Notes under the pieces: model-generated | Told to the model about the DNA's origin: nothing | What the model saw: only the letters and a program-made list of their open reading frames with translations | Databases searched by the model: none | Program-made: the position numbers and the translations under genes | Shown here: one piece after another, positions 21,901 to 24,216 of the stretch | How the letters are laid out: each line of letters starts with the position of its first letter | How positions within the stretch are numbered: position 1 is the first letter of the stretch | Assembly: GCA_009602735.1 (NCBI GenBank) | Contig: WELA01012722.1 | Coordinates: forward strand, 1,239,908-1,264,123 | DNA: 24,216 nt | Direction of reading: 5' to 3' | DNA from: Mesotaenium endlicherianum | Taxonomy: Eukaryota; Streptophyta; Zygnematophyceae; Zygnematales; Mesotaeniaceae

Positions 21901-23680
21901 AGAAGAAGATGTGCTCTTCCTTCAAGAGAAGACATATGCATGCTCAAGAAAAGAAGAATGCATGCGCTTCGAGAAAGGAAAGAGGGCGTGCTCTTCAAAA
22001 CTGAAACGCACGCTCTCAGAGAATAAAACATGCATGCTCGTTGGGATCATCAGGAAAAAAAGCCGTGGACCAAGTGCCCTGTATTGCCCCGAGATCCCAA
22101 AGCCGAAAATGTGCCTTGACTTGGAAAGAAAATGTGCAGAGACACATTCAGACATGGCTAAAAATAATAAGCGGGAAGGAGATTGTACGAGCAGAGTGTG
22201 AGCAAACTGTGACAGATGCATCCTTAAGTATCTTCAATCAGATCCACGACCGGCTGTATATAGAACGCACACGTCTGCTCACTCCATGCATGCAACATGG
22301 ACACACGCAAGGCACAGCGGGAGCAGGCTAAAAGGGGTGAGTGCAATCAGTACAAACAATTGACCGACCAATGGCTGCATGAGAGAGAGCTTGGAAGTCG
22401 AAATGGAGTAAAGACGGTAGAGTGAGCCGAGGGAGAGGGACAAGAGGGAGAGGAGCGCCAGCGTGGGCGCACGCACACACACACACACACACACACGCGC
22501 GCACACGCACGCCCACGACCACATGCACGCGCACTCGCACACGTATGCACACGCTTATGCCCACGCGCACGCACACATGCCCACGCACACGCACACATGC
22601 CCACGCACACGCACGCACACGCGCATGCCCACGCGCACGCGCCCACGCACAAACGCACGCATGCACGTACACATGGACACGCGCAGACACGCACACACGC
22701 GTGCGCACGTGGCACGACAGAGTGAGTCAAGGCGGTATGTGTAGCAGAGCCACACCTCGCCAAACCTTGGCGGTATTGTCCTCGCTGCCAGATGTCACCT
22801 CCCCGCCTGCGCCAGCTGTCACGCTGTATACGAGCGCCGTGTGGCCGTGCATCTCCAGCAGCAGCTCCCCTGCCTCCGTCCACAGCTTCACTGACCTGCG
22901 CCCCGCTCACACGCGCTTGCGTAGACACGCATGTAAGTACGCGCATAAGTGGAAGCACTCATCATTAATGCGGGAGGAAACACCGACGAGTCAATCCTCA
23001 GAACGTCATCATGTGAATCAGCATGTTTATCGACTACACATCAGAGACTACAAACAAGCACACTGACAGAGGCGCATGGGCGAGTGCGCGCGCGTCTCTG
23101 ATGTTCTCTTCTGAATGTTCCCCTCCCATTACAATTAGGCCTCAATTGTTCATATCTGGAATCTGCTTCCTCTCTTCCTGCCGATGTTTCGACTCTTGCA
23201 ATGTGTTGTTTCTGGTAAAGGGTAGGCAGGATAGACTCCTCCTTGCAATGCGTTTGCTTGCCCTCTCCCTGCTTGTCCTTTCACTTTCGACTGCTGATGC
23301 CACAACACGTGTGTGTGTGTGTGTGTGTGTGCGTGTCTCCACACACAAACATACACACGCACTCATGCAGGCACTCATGCACATGCGTGCGCGTGCGGTC
23401 GGTTGCCCTCCCCCTGCTCCTCCTTTTACTTGACCTTCAAACATCTACACCACACTAGTATCTATTTACGTGGATATTCGTTACATACACACACAAGAGC
23501 ATCCACACAGATGTGCATGGGAGCATAGGGGAGCAAGTTACGGCAGGCTCATAAGTTTCATCAGATGGGCAACATTATATTTATGACGTTGAACGAAATT
23601 TGCGAGGTTGAGACAATACCCGTCATGAGAGGCCGATAGGATGCCGACACCTGGCATCAGCGCCAAGCTCCGGACAGTAT
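2941..23680 (-). CDS. PLAA: PLAA/Doa1/Ufd3-like Cdc48 cofactor, 20 exons, 5' partial
   Basis: I joined 20 minus-strand exons whose GT-AG boundaries and phases all agree, giving about 629 residues ending in TGA at 2943-2941. Order: the end of the WD40 propeller (residues ~1-125), a PFU domain (~135-278), a short linker with DP(Y/F)TGG motifs (~275-348), and an all-helical PUL domain (~350-629). This is the architecture of PLAA (animals) and Doa1/Ufd3 (yeast). Family members bind ubiquitin through the propeller and PFU, and bind the C-terminal tail of Cdc48/p97 through PUL. They act in ubiquitin recycling and in sorting ubiquitylated substrates in the cytosol. About 190 N-terminal residues expected for the family are missing beyond the right edge. 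The recognition is from family motifs; exact exon ends are inferred without transcripts. Exons 12-15 occur twice because of the 4-kb repeat; the model uses one copy. No clear AATAAA was seen downstream of the stop. Confidence 0.9.
3073..3755 (-). other. Intron 19, with short 9-bp repeat
   Basis: The intron lies between exons 19 and 20. It contains about four or five copies of a CACTCCAAG-type 9-mer at 3565-3603. No other gene is seen. Confidence 0.7.
3756..3821 (-). CDS. PLAA: PLAA exon 19 (PUL domain)
   Basis: It encodes [17 protein letters not shown], matching QDLEATFRLLVALGTLI of the last PUL repeats. The acceptor is CTGACAG and the donor ACTCTG|GTACGT. It is 66 nt, phase 0 at both ends. 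Confidence 0.9.
4057..4090. repeat. (CA)17 microsatellite in intron 18
   Basis: A pure CA run is followed at 4091-4260 by TA/TG-rich tetranucleotide-like sequence (TATG, CATG, GTAT). Both lie in the intron between exons 18 and 19. Confidence 0.95.
4381..4450 (-). CDS. PLAA: PLAA exon 18 (PUL domain)
   Basis: It encodes [20 protein letters not shown] and ends AAE, aligning with [20 protein letters not shown]. The acceptor is CTGGCAG and the donor GCGGAG|GTCCGG. It is 70 nt, phase 2 to 0. Confidence 0.88.
4773..4832. repeat. Interrupted (TG)n in intron 17
   Basis: TG repeats with single-base interruptions lie in the intron between exons 17 and 18. A second shorter TG cluster lies at 4980-5010. 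Confidence 0.9.
5189..5268 (-). CDS. PLAA: PLAA exon 17 (PUL domain)
   Basis: It encodes VLDMYAGC and [15 protein letters not shown], matching [20 protein letters not shown]. The donor CTCAA|GTGGGC is chosen because AA plus T of exon 18 makes Asn and restores the LLLNYAV motif. The open frame runs on past it but loses similarity. The acceptor is CATGCAG. Confidence 0.88.
5335..5760. repeat. Degenerate CCAG/TCAG tetranucleotide array in intron 16
   Basis: About 425 bp of drifting 4-bp units (CCAG, TCAG, CCGG, TCAA) runs up to the N at 5767. The array starts with four near-perfect CCAG copies around 5374-5389 and then diverges. Confidence 0.85.
5767..5767. other. Assembly gap (single N)
   Basis: The N follows a G-rich run (GGGGGGAGGGG) inside intron 16. 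No duplicated flanks were noticed here. Confidence 0.9.
5901..6037 (-). CDS. PLAA: PLAA exon 16 (PUL domain)
   Basis: It encodes [20 protein letters not shown], matching [20 protein letters not shown], the most conserved PUL helix, and ends AAQHRAE. The acceptor GGGCCAG has a poor pyrimidine tract. The donor GCCGAG|GTCAGT is clear. It is 137 nt, phase 1 to 0. Confidence 0.92.
6127..6270. repeat. GGGTGCAT-type short tandem repeat in intron 15
   Basis: Several 8-bp GGGTGCAT units begin at about 6128 and decay into TGAATGAA and GGTGCACG variants. The left end of the right 4-kb copy (10220) corresponds to 6201, inside this array. Confidence 0.8.
6821..6988. repeat. (CTCCTG)n hexanucleotide array, left copy
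   Basis: CTCCTG units are interrupted by CTGGTAAGCTGCTG, which recurs about 90 bp later, so there is a higher-order unit. It sits in intron 15. The leucine- and serine-rich frames across it are repeat by-products. Confidence 0.9.
7233..7498. repeat. Polypurine (GGGGA-rich) tract, left copy
   Basis: About 265 bp of nearly pure A/G on the plus strand is a long polypyrimidine tract in the sense strand just downstream of the exon 15 donor. Multiple GGGG runs are compatible with G-quadruplex or triplex formation. Confidence 0.85.
7505..7594 (-). CDS. PLAA: Copy of PLAA exon 15 in the left repeat
   Basis: This is the counterpart of 11524-11613. Its donor leads to exon 16 at 6037 in correct phase (G+AT = Asp), so this copy carries the physical link to the downstream exons. 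Confidence 0.6.
7911..7965. repeat. GGCAGTC heptamer repeat in intron 14, left copy
   Basis: About five GGCAGTC-type units occur here; the counterpart is at 11930-11984 in the right copy. Confidence 0.85.
8150..8395 (-). repeat. Minisatellite made of the exon 14 donor, left copy
   Basis: Six units of 42-45 bp carry, in sense orientation, a pyrimidine tract, CAG|GT and TGTTGCATGGTGT-like sequence. AGGT sites lie at about 8380, 8336, 8291, 8205 and 8162; the unit near 8247 is broken to CTGGTGG. The first unit is the exon end plus true donor. Confidence 0.9.
8380..8560 (-). CDS. PLAA: Copy of PLAA exon 14 in the left repeat
   Basis: This is the counterpart of 12399-12579, again followed by the donor-derived minisatellite; it is probably the same locus assembled twice. 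Confidence 0.55.
8941..9030 (-). CDS. PLAA: Copy of PLAA exon 13 in the left repeat
   Basis: This is the counterpart of 12960-13049, including both splice sites; it is probably the same locus assembled twice. Confidence 0.55.
9656..9699 (-). repeat. (GTGC)n at the exon 12 donor, left copy
   Basis: In the sense strand the repeat starts exactly at the donor: AAG|GTGCGTGCGTGC, continuing about ten units with one GTGCAT variant. Confidence 0.9.
9700..9770 (-). CDS. PLAA: Copy of PLAA exon 12 in the left repeat
   Basis: This is the counterpart of 13719-13789 at a constant offset of 4019. It should not be counted as an extra exon if the 4-kb repeat is an assembly overlap. Confidence 0.55.
10186..10218. 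repeat. (CA)n ending at the gap
   Basis: The CA run is truncated by the N. The same run at 14205-14239 is complete and only two bases longer. Confidence 0.95.
10219..10219. other. Assembly gap between the two repeat copies
   Basis: A single N lies exactly between the end of the left copy and the start of the right copy. This is what an unmerged contig overlap looks like. Confidence 0.95.
10840..11007. repeat. (CTCCTG)n hexanucleotide array, right copy
   Basis: This is the counterpart of 6821-6988 at offset 4019. Confidence 0.9.
11252..11517. repeat. Polypurine tract, right copy
   Basis: This is the counterpart of 7233-7498, ending a few bases from the exon 15 donor at 11523. Confidence 0.85.
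11524..11613 (-). CDS. PLAA: PLAA exon 15 (PUL domain), right copy
   Basis: It encodes [20 protein letters not shown], matching ALDILRLSIKHP of PUL, and joins exon 14 to read [12 protein letters not shown]. The acceptor is GGGGCAG. The donor CAAG|GTCCGC is weak. It is 90 nt, phase 1 at both ends. Confidence 0.9.
12169..12414 (-). repeat. Minisatellite made of the exon 14 donor, right copy
   Basis: This is the counterpart of 8150-8395, adjoining exon 14 at 12399. Confidence 0.9.
12399..12579 (-). CDS. PLAA: PLAA exon 14 (PUL domain), right copy
   Basis: It encodes an acidic stretch, then [15 protein letters not shown] and [20 protein letters not shown], the first PUL helices. The donor TTCCAG|GTGGGT is the first unit of a six-copy array extending into the intron. 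The acceptor is CGCCAG. It is 181 nt, phase 0 to 1. Confidence 0.9.
12580..12959 (-). other. Intron 13, purine-rich
   Basis: It is the shortest intron (380 nt) and is purine-rich on the plus strand, with no array and no other gene visible. The left-copy counterpart is 8561-8940. Confidence 0.7.
12960..13049 (-). CDS. PLAA: PLAA exon 13 (PUL N-terminus), right copy
   Basis: It encodes [20 protein letters not shown] and ends ALQAPAQ, aligning with the VTFDQANPTQILGKLKE region. The acceptor is GAACAG and the donor GCGCAG|GTCAGG. It is 90 nt, phase 0 at both ends. Confidence 0.88.
13675..13718 (-). repeat. (GTGC)n at the exon 12 donor, right copy
   Basis: This is the counterpart of 9656-9699, abutting exon 12 at 13719. 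Confidence 0.9.
13719..13789 (-). CDS. PLAA: PLAA exon 12 (linker to PUL), right copy
   Basis: It is Ala/Pro-rich and ends LSHIPK; with exon 13 this reads SHIPK-KGYLLF, matching YFPKKEAVTF at the start of the PUL region of animal PLAA. The acceptor is GGATGCAG. The donor CCCAAG|GTGCGT is itself the first unit of a (GTGC)n microsatellite. It is 71 nt, phase 1 to 0. Confidence 0.8.
14205..14239. repeat. (CA)n in intron 11
   Basis: This is the complete version of the CA run that ends the left copy. Confidence 0.95.
14546..14566 (-). CDS. PLAA: PLAA exon 11, 21-nt microexon
   Basis: It encodes AAYNPT with split Gly codons at both ends, the expected continuation of DPFTGG (as AYVP follows DPYTGG). 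The acceptor is CTGGGCAG and the donor ACAG|GTGCAA. A longer exon would meet an in-frame TAG within 20 nt, so the exon must be tiny. It was found by motif and phase only. Confidence 0.6.
14665..14872. repeat. (GA)n and (GT)n tracts in intron 10
   Basis: A GA run at 14665-14684 grades into GAGTGT-type sequence and then a GTGTGC-rich tract at 14795-14872. The rest of the intron, to 15333, has no visible gene. Confidence 0.9.
15334..15384 (-). CDS. PLAA: PLAA exon 10 (linker, second DPFTGG)
   Basis: It encodes [17 protein letters not shown], the second linker motif. The donor GGCG|GTGAGT is strong. The acceptor is ambiguous: GGCGGAG gives a start at 15384 (51 nt) and GGTGCAG a start at 15378 (45 nt). 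Both keep phase 1 and differ by two residues. A branch-point-like TACTAAACG lies upstream in the sense strand. Confidence 0.8.
15877..15939. repeat. Poly-G tract with internal gap
   Basis: G15, an N at 15892 and G47 follow in sequence. The true length is unknown. It is in intron 9, where the sense strand reads poly-C. Confidence 0.95.
16095..16190. repeat. Degenerate TGCC/GCAT tetranucleotide repeat in intron 9
   Basis: TGCC, TGCA and TGCG units alternate over roughly 95 bp. Confidence 0.8.
16306..16430. repeat. GGGGA-rich purine tract in intron 9
   Basis: GGGGA and GGAGA units are broken by a short non-repeat stretch. It is a G-quadruplex-prone tract on the plus strand. Confidence 0.8.
16595..16595. 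other. Assembly gap (single N)
   Basis: The N follows a run of nine Gs in intron 9. The contig between this N and the one at 15892 is only about 700 bp. Confidence 0.9.
16932..16997 (-). CDS. PLAA: PLAA exon 9 (PFU-PUL linker)
   Basis: It encodes [15 protein letters not shown] and ends ARAT, continuing DPYTGG as in the GGRYVPGSS stretch of animal PLAA. The acceptor TTTCACAG has a good pyrimidine tract; the donor is ACTG|GTCAGT. It is Ala/Gly-rich, 66 nt, phase 1 at both ends. A decayed copy of its acceptor and first codons lies 97 bp upstream in the sense direction. Confidence 0.78.
16932..17110 (-). repeat. Exon 9 acceptor and a decayed tandem copy
   Basis: CGCCTGGCCTG (plus strand) occurs at 16990-17000 and again at 17087-17097. 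CTCCT-GCCG sequence lies to the left of both and GAAAG/GGAAG purines to the right. The second copy has an in-frame stop, so only the first is an exon. Confidence 0.65.
17256..17330. repeat. (GACCCA)n to (GACCCT)n repeat in intron 8
   Basis: Six-base GACCCA units shift to GACCCT and end in CCTGACCCTACC. Confidence 0.85.
17636..17792. repeat. Degenerate telomere-like repeat in intron 8
   Basis: Plus-strand units such as GGTTAGGGTTT, TTTAGGGTTT and GTTAGGGTTCAGG are scattered over about 155 bp ending at exon 8. They resemble TTAGGG/TTTAGGG but are heavily drifted. Confidence 0.65.
17794..17943 (-). CDS. PLAA: PLAA exon 8 (end of PFU, first DPYTGG)
   Basis: It encodes [16 protein letters not shown], then [13 protein letters not shown], and ends in FYDPYTGG split after the first G of the last Gly codon. 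This is the C-terminal helix pair of PFU plus the first DPFTGG motif of the family. The acceptor is CCACCAG and the donor GGAG|GTCTCC. It is 150 nt, phase 1 at both ends. Confidence 0.92.
17944..18441 (-). other. Intron 7
   Basis: No array or gene is visible. It contains G-runs near exon 8 and a short GCGCGTGC patch near 18360. Confidence 0.75.
18442..18501 (-). CDS. PLAA: PLAA exon 7 (PFU domain)
   Basis: It encodes [20 protein letters not shown], matching the VFSIDVNEG-PSYKLPYN segment of PFU. The acceptor is GAGCAG and the donor GGGC|GTGAGT is the best consensus donor in the gene. It is 60 nt, phase 1 at both ends. Confidence 0.92.
18502..19069 (-). other. Intron 6
   Basis: No gene is visible. 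A short run of related GACGACA/GATGACA/TATGACA elements lies at about 18910-19015. Confidence 0.75.
19070..19142 (-). CDS. PLAA: PLAA exon 6 (PFU domain)
   Basis: It encodes [10 protein letters not shown] and then GASYDY, aligning with the IGDVVGSSG...EFDYVF part of the PFU domain. The acceptor CTGCAG is the terminal copy of a six-unit tandem array in the upstream intron that repeats this acceptor and the first codons. The donor is TATG|GTCGCC, a weak site with C at +3. The length of 73 nt and phase 0 to 1 fit both neighbours. Confidence 0.85.
19138..19605 (-). repeat. Minisatellite made of the exon 6 acceptor
   Basis: Six copies carry, in sense orientation, CTTACTGCTG-like sequence, a TGTCTTCTGCAG acceptor and ATAGGCGAGGTGGTGG (the first codons of exon 6). 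The CTGCAG-equivalent sites lie at 19143, 19230, 19318, 19411, 19503 and 19592, a period of 87-93 bp. The lowest copy is the true exon. Confidence 0.92.
19832..20003. repeat. (GT/GC)n tract in intron 5
   Basis: GTGTGC and GCGTGC units on the plus strand begin about 40 nt from the exon 5 donor. The orientation is CA in the sense strand, opposite to introns 2-4. Confidence 0.9.
20045..20133 (-). CDS. PLAA: PLAA exon 5 (PFU domain)
   Basis: It encodes [20 protein letters not shown], then NAKEFNW, the PFU signature (GQT-LIRDG---AYQW in animals). The acceptor is ATTTCAG and the donor GACAGA|GTATAC, phase 0. It joins exon 6 to read NWDR-IGEVV. Confidence 0.92.
20187..20310. repeat. (CA)n to (TA)n compound repeat in intron 4
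   Basis: A CA run at 20187-20208 is followed by ATGTATACAT-rich and TATA-rich sequence to 20310. Confidence 0.9.
20580..20713. repeat. CA-rich tract abutting the exon 4 donor
   Basis: Degenerate ACAC/GCAC sequence runs up to the donor itself, which reads CAG|GTGTGTGTCTGTGTG in the sense strand. Confidence 0.85.
20714..20787 (-). CDS. PLAA: PLAA exon 4 (start of PFU domain)
   Basis: It encodes [14 protein letters not shown], matching the LPG-EHLNEPG motif that opens the PFU region in PLAA. The donor CAG|GTGTGT runs straight into a TG-rich tract. The acceptor TGTGAG is the weakest call: it is chosen because it restores the reading frame (AG+C = Ser) after a pyrimidine-rich stretch. Confidence 0.82.
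21145..21258. repeat. CA/GCAC-rich tract abutting the exon 3 donor
   Basis: CA repeats with GCGC and GCAT interruptions run to the donor, which reads AG|GTGCATGCATGTGCGC in the sense strand. Confidence 0.85.
21259..21445 (-). CDS. PLAA: PLAA exon 3 (last WD40 blade and helix)
   Basis: It encodes [16 protein letters not shown] and [11 protein letters not shown], the last propeller blade, followed by [13 protein letters not shown], which matches the conserved post-propeller helix of PLAA (TASAEEIKAFE in animals). The acceptor is CGGCAG. The donor AG|GTGCAT opens directly into a GTGCATGC-type repeat. Confidence 0.9.
21891..22045. repeat. Degenerate ~35-bp tandem repeat in intron 2
   Basis: Four or five units share GCATGC or GCACGCTC, then AAGAAAAGAAGAA-like purines. 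They appear well diverged. Confidence 0.6.
22471..22712. repeat. CA/GCAC-rich tract in intron 2
   Basis: About 240 bp of CACACGCACGC-type sequence begins some 40 nt downstream of the exon 2 donor. The histidine/threonine-rich frames across it are artefacts. Confidence 0.9.
22756..22895 (-). CDS. PLAA: PLAA exon 2 (WD40 blade)
   Basis: It encodes SVKLW, then [12 protein letters not shown] and [12 protein letters not shown], a full WD40 repeat with the GH and W positions of the family (compare GHTNY-Y and EDRS-RIW in animal PLAA). The acceptor is GCGCAG, the donor AG|GTGTGG, and the length is 140 nt. The trailing G is completed by AC of exon 3 to Asp. Confidence 0.88.
23308..23338. repeat. (GT)n microsatellite in intron 1
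   Basis: A nearly pure GT run is followed by CACACAAACATACACACGCAC, giving a small TG/CA inverted pair. No gene is seen elsewhere in 22896-23619. Confidence 0.9.
23620..23680 (-). CDS. PLAA: PLAA exon 1 of window (WD40 blade)
   Basis: The exon encodes [17 protein letters not shown], a typical WD40 d-a-b strand segment. The acceptor is GCGACAG and the donor GG|GTATTG. It starts in phase 1 (a G from the upstream exon completes Asp) and ends with GG, which the first G of the next exon completes to Gly, giving SHDGSVKLW across the junction. The exon is the most 5' one found; earlier blades are outside the window. Confidence 0.75.
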
Positions 23681-24157
23681 CTGTCGCACGCAAGGCAGCC
23701 AGCCGATTGGGGGGAACCTGTTAGGCACTGTGTTGATATGCCACGTCCAAGGCAGCTGATGTGTACGTGGGTGTGGGCAGAAATTAATTTGCTTACGTAA
23801 GGTCACAATACAAATTTGCGGAGAGGCAGATGCATTTTCAGTGAGCTGGATAAAGCGAAATCCCTTCGTGTGTCCAAGGCCAAAGCATAAAGGGATTGAC
23901 TTGCACCACGTCCCGAATGATTGATACAAGTAAGCCCGTAACATGCACCAACACGCTAAACCCTTTGCCCGTAACGGAAAGGGTGTCGGCACGTCCGCAA
24001 TTTTCCACTTTACCACGCGCCCTTCCAGTATGCGACAAAGCGCAAAAGCTAGAGCGTGTGGGTGACGGACTTCCAGACAGCCTCAACGGGTGGTCAGGAT
24101 TGGGACGGCAGTGGGGCGCAATTGGGACCAGAAGTGGAGCAGAGGGGCAGGAGCTCT

Positions 24158-24160
<3 letters not shown>
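23681..24160. other. Upstream intron, no exon recognised
   Basis: The next WD40 exon should end in phase 1 with a GHT/GHE-type motif. None was found on the minus strand here, so the 5' part of the gene probably lies beyond the window. Confidence 0.55.

Positions 24161-24216
<56 letters not shown>
24161..24216. repeat. (TC)28 at the right edge
   Basis: A pure TC dinucleotide run continues to the last base, so its real length is unknown. The sense strand reads GA. Confidence 0.97.

Noticed and set aside
22422..23066. 214-residue plus-strand open frame rich in His/Thr/Arg
   Set aside because: It is a translation of the CA/GCAC tract in intron 2 and antisense to exon 2.

Overview
The window is eukaryotic nuclear DNA: coding sequence is split by GT-AG introns of about 0.4-1.5 kb that are loaded with micro- and minisatellites. 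It is dominated by one gene on the minus strand, a 20-exon partial model (about 23680 down to the stop codon at 2941) for a PLAA/Doa1/Ufd3-type protein. This family is the ubiquitin-binding cofactor of the AAA-ATPase Cdc48/p97, with the domain order WD40 propeller, PFU domain, PUL domain. The exons join in frame with consistent phases into about 629 residues ending in TGA. The first WD40 blades and the start codon lie beyond the right edge. Intron-rich genes, GC-rich third positions and heavy simple repeats suggest a protist or alga (for example a chromerid or stramenopile), but the species cannot be fixed from this sequence.

Layout: 1-2940 is a lower-GC, microsatellite-poor flank with one possible plus-strand exon at its left edge (37-106) and no other recognisable gene. 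2941-6037 holds the last five PUL exons. 6201-10218 and 10220-14237 are two copies, apparently identical, of the same 4018-bp block, separated by a single N; each carries four exons (the end of the PFU-PUL linker and the start of PUL). 14546-16997 holds three small linker exons, 17794-20787 the PFU exons, and 21259-23680 the last WD40 exons. The window ends in (TC)28. Single Ns at 5767, 10219, 15892 and 16595 mark contig joins, three of them following G-runs and one a CA-run.

Two things stand out. First, the 4-kb repeat is very probably a false duplication (two overlapping contigs not merged), and it is dangerous because the four duplicated exons total 432 nt, so a gene predictor would make an in-frame protein with a perfect 144-residue repeat. 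Second, several intron repeats are built from the splice sites of this gene: a ~44-bp minisatellite repeats the donor of exon 14, a ~90-bp minisatellite repeats the complete acceptor of exon 6, a (GTGC)n tract starts exactly at the donor of exon 12, and the exon 9 acceptor has a decayed second copy. Splice-site-seeded repeat growth, with possible recursive or alternative splicing, is the most interesting candidate biology here.
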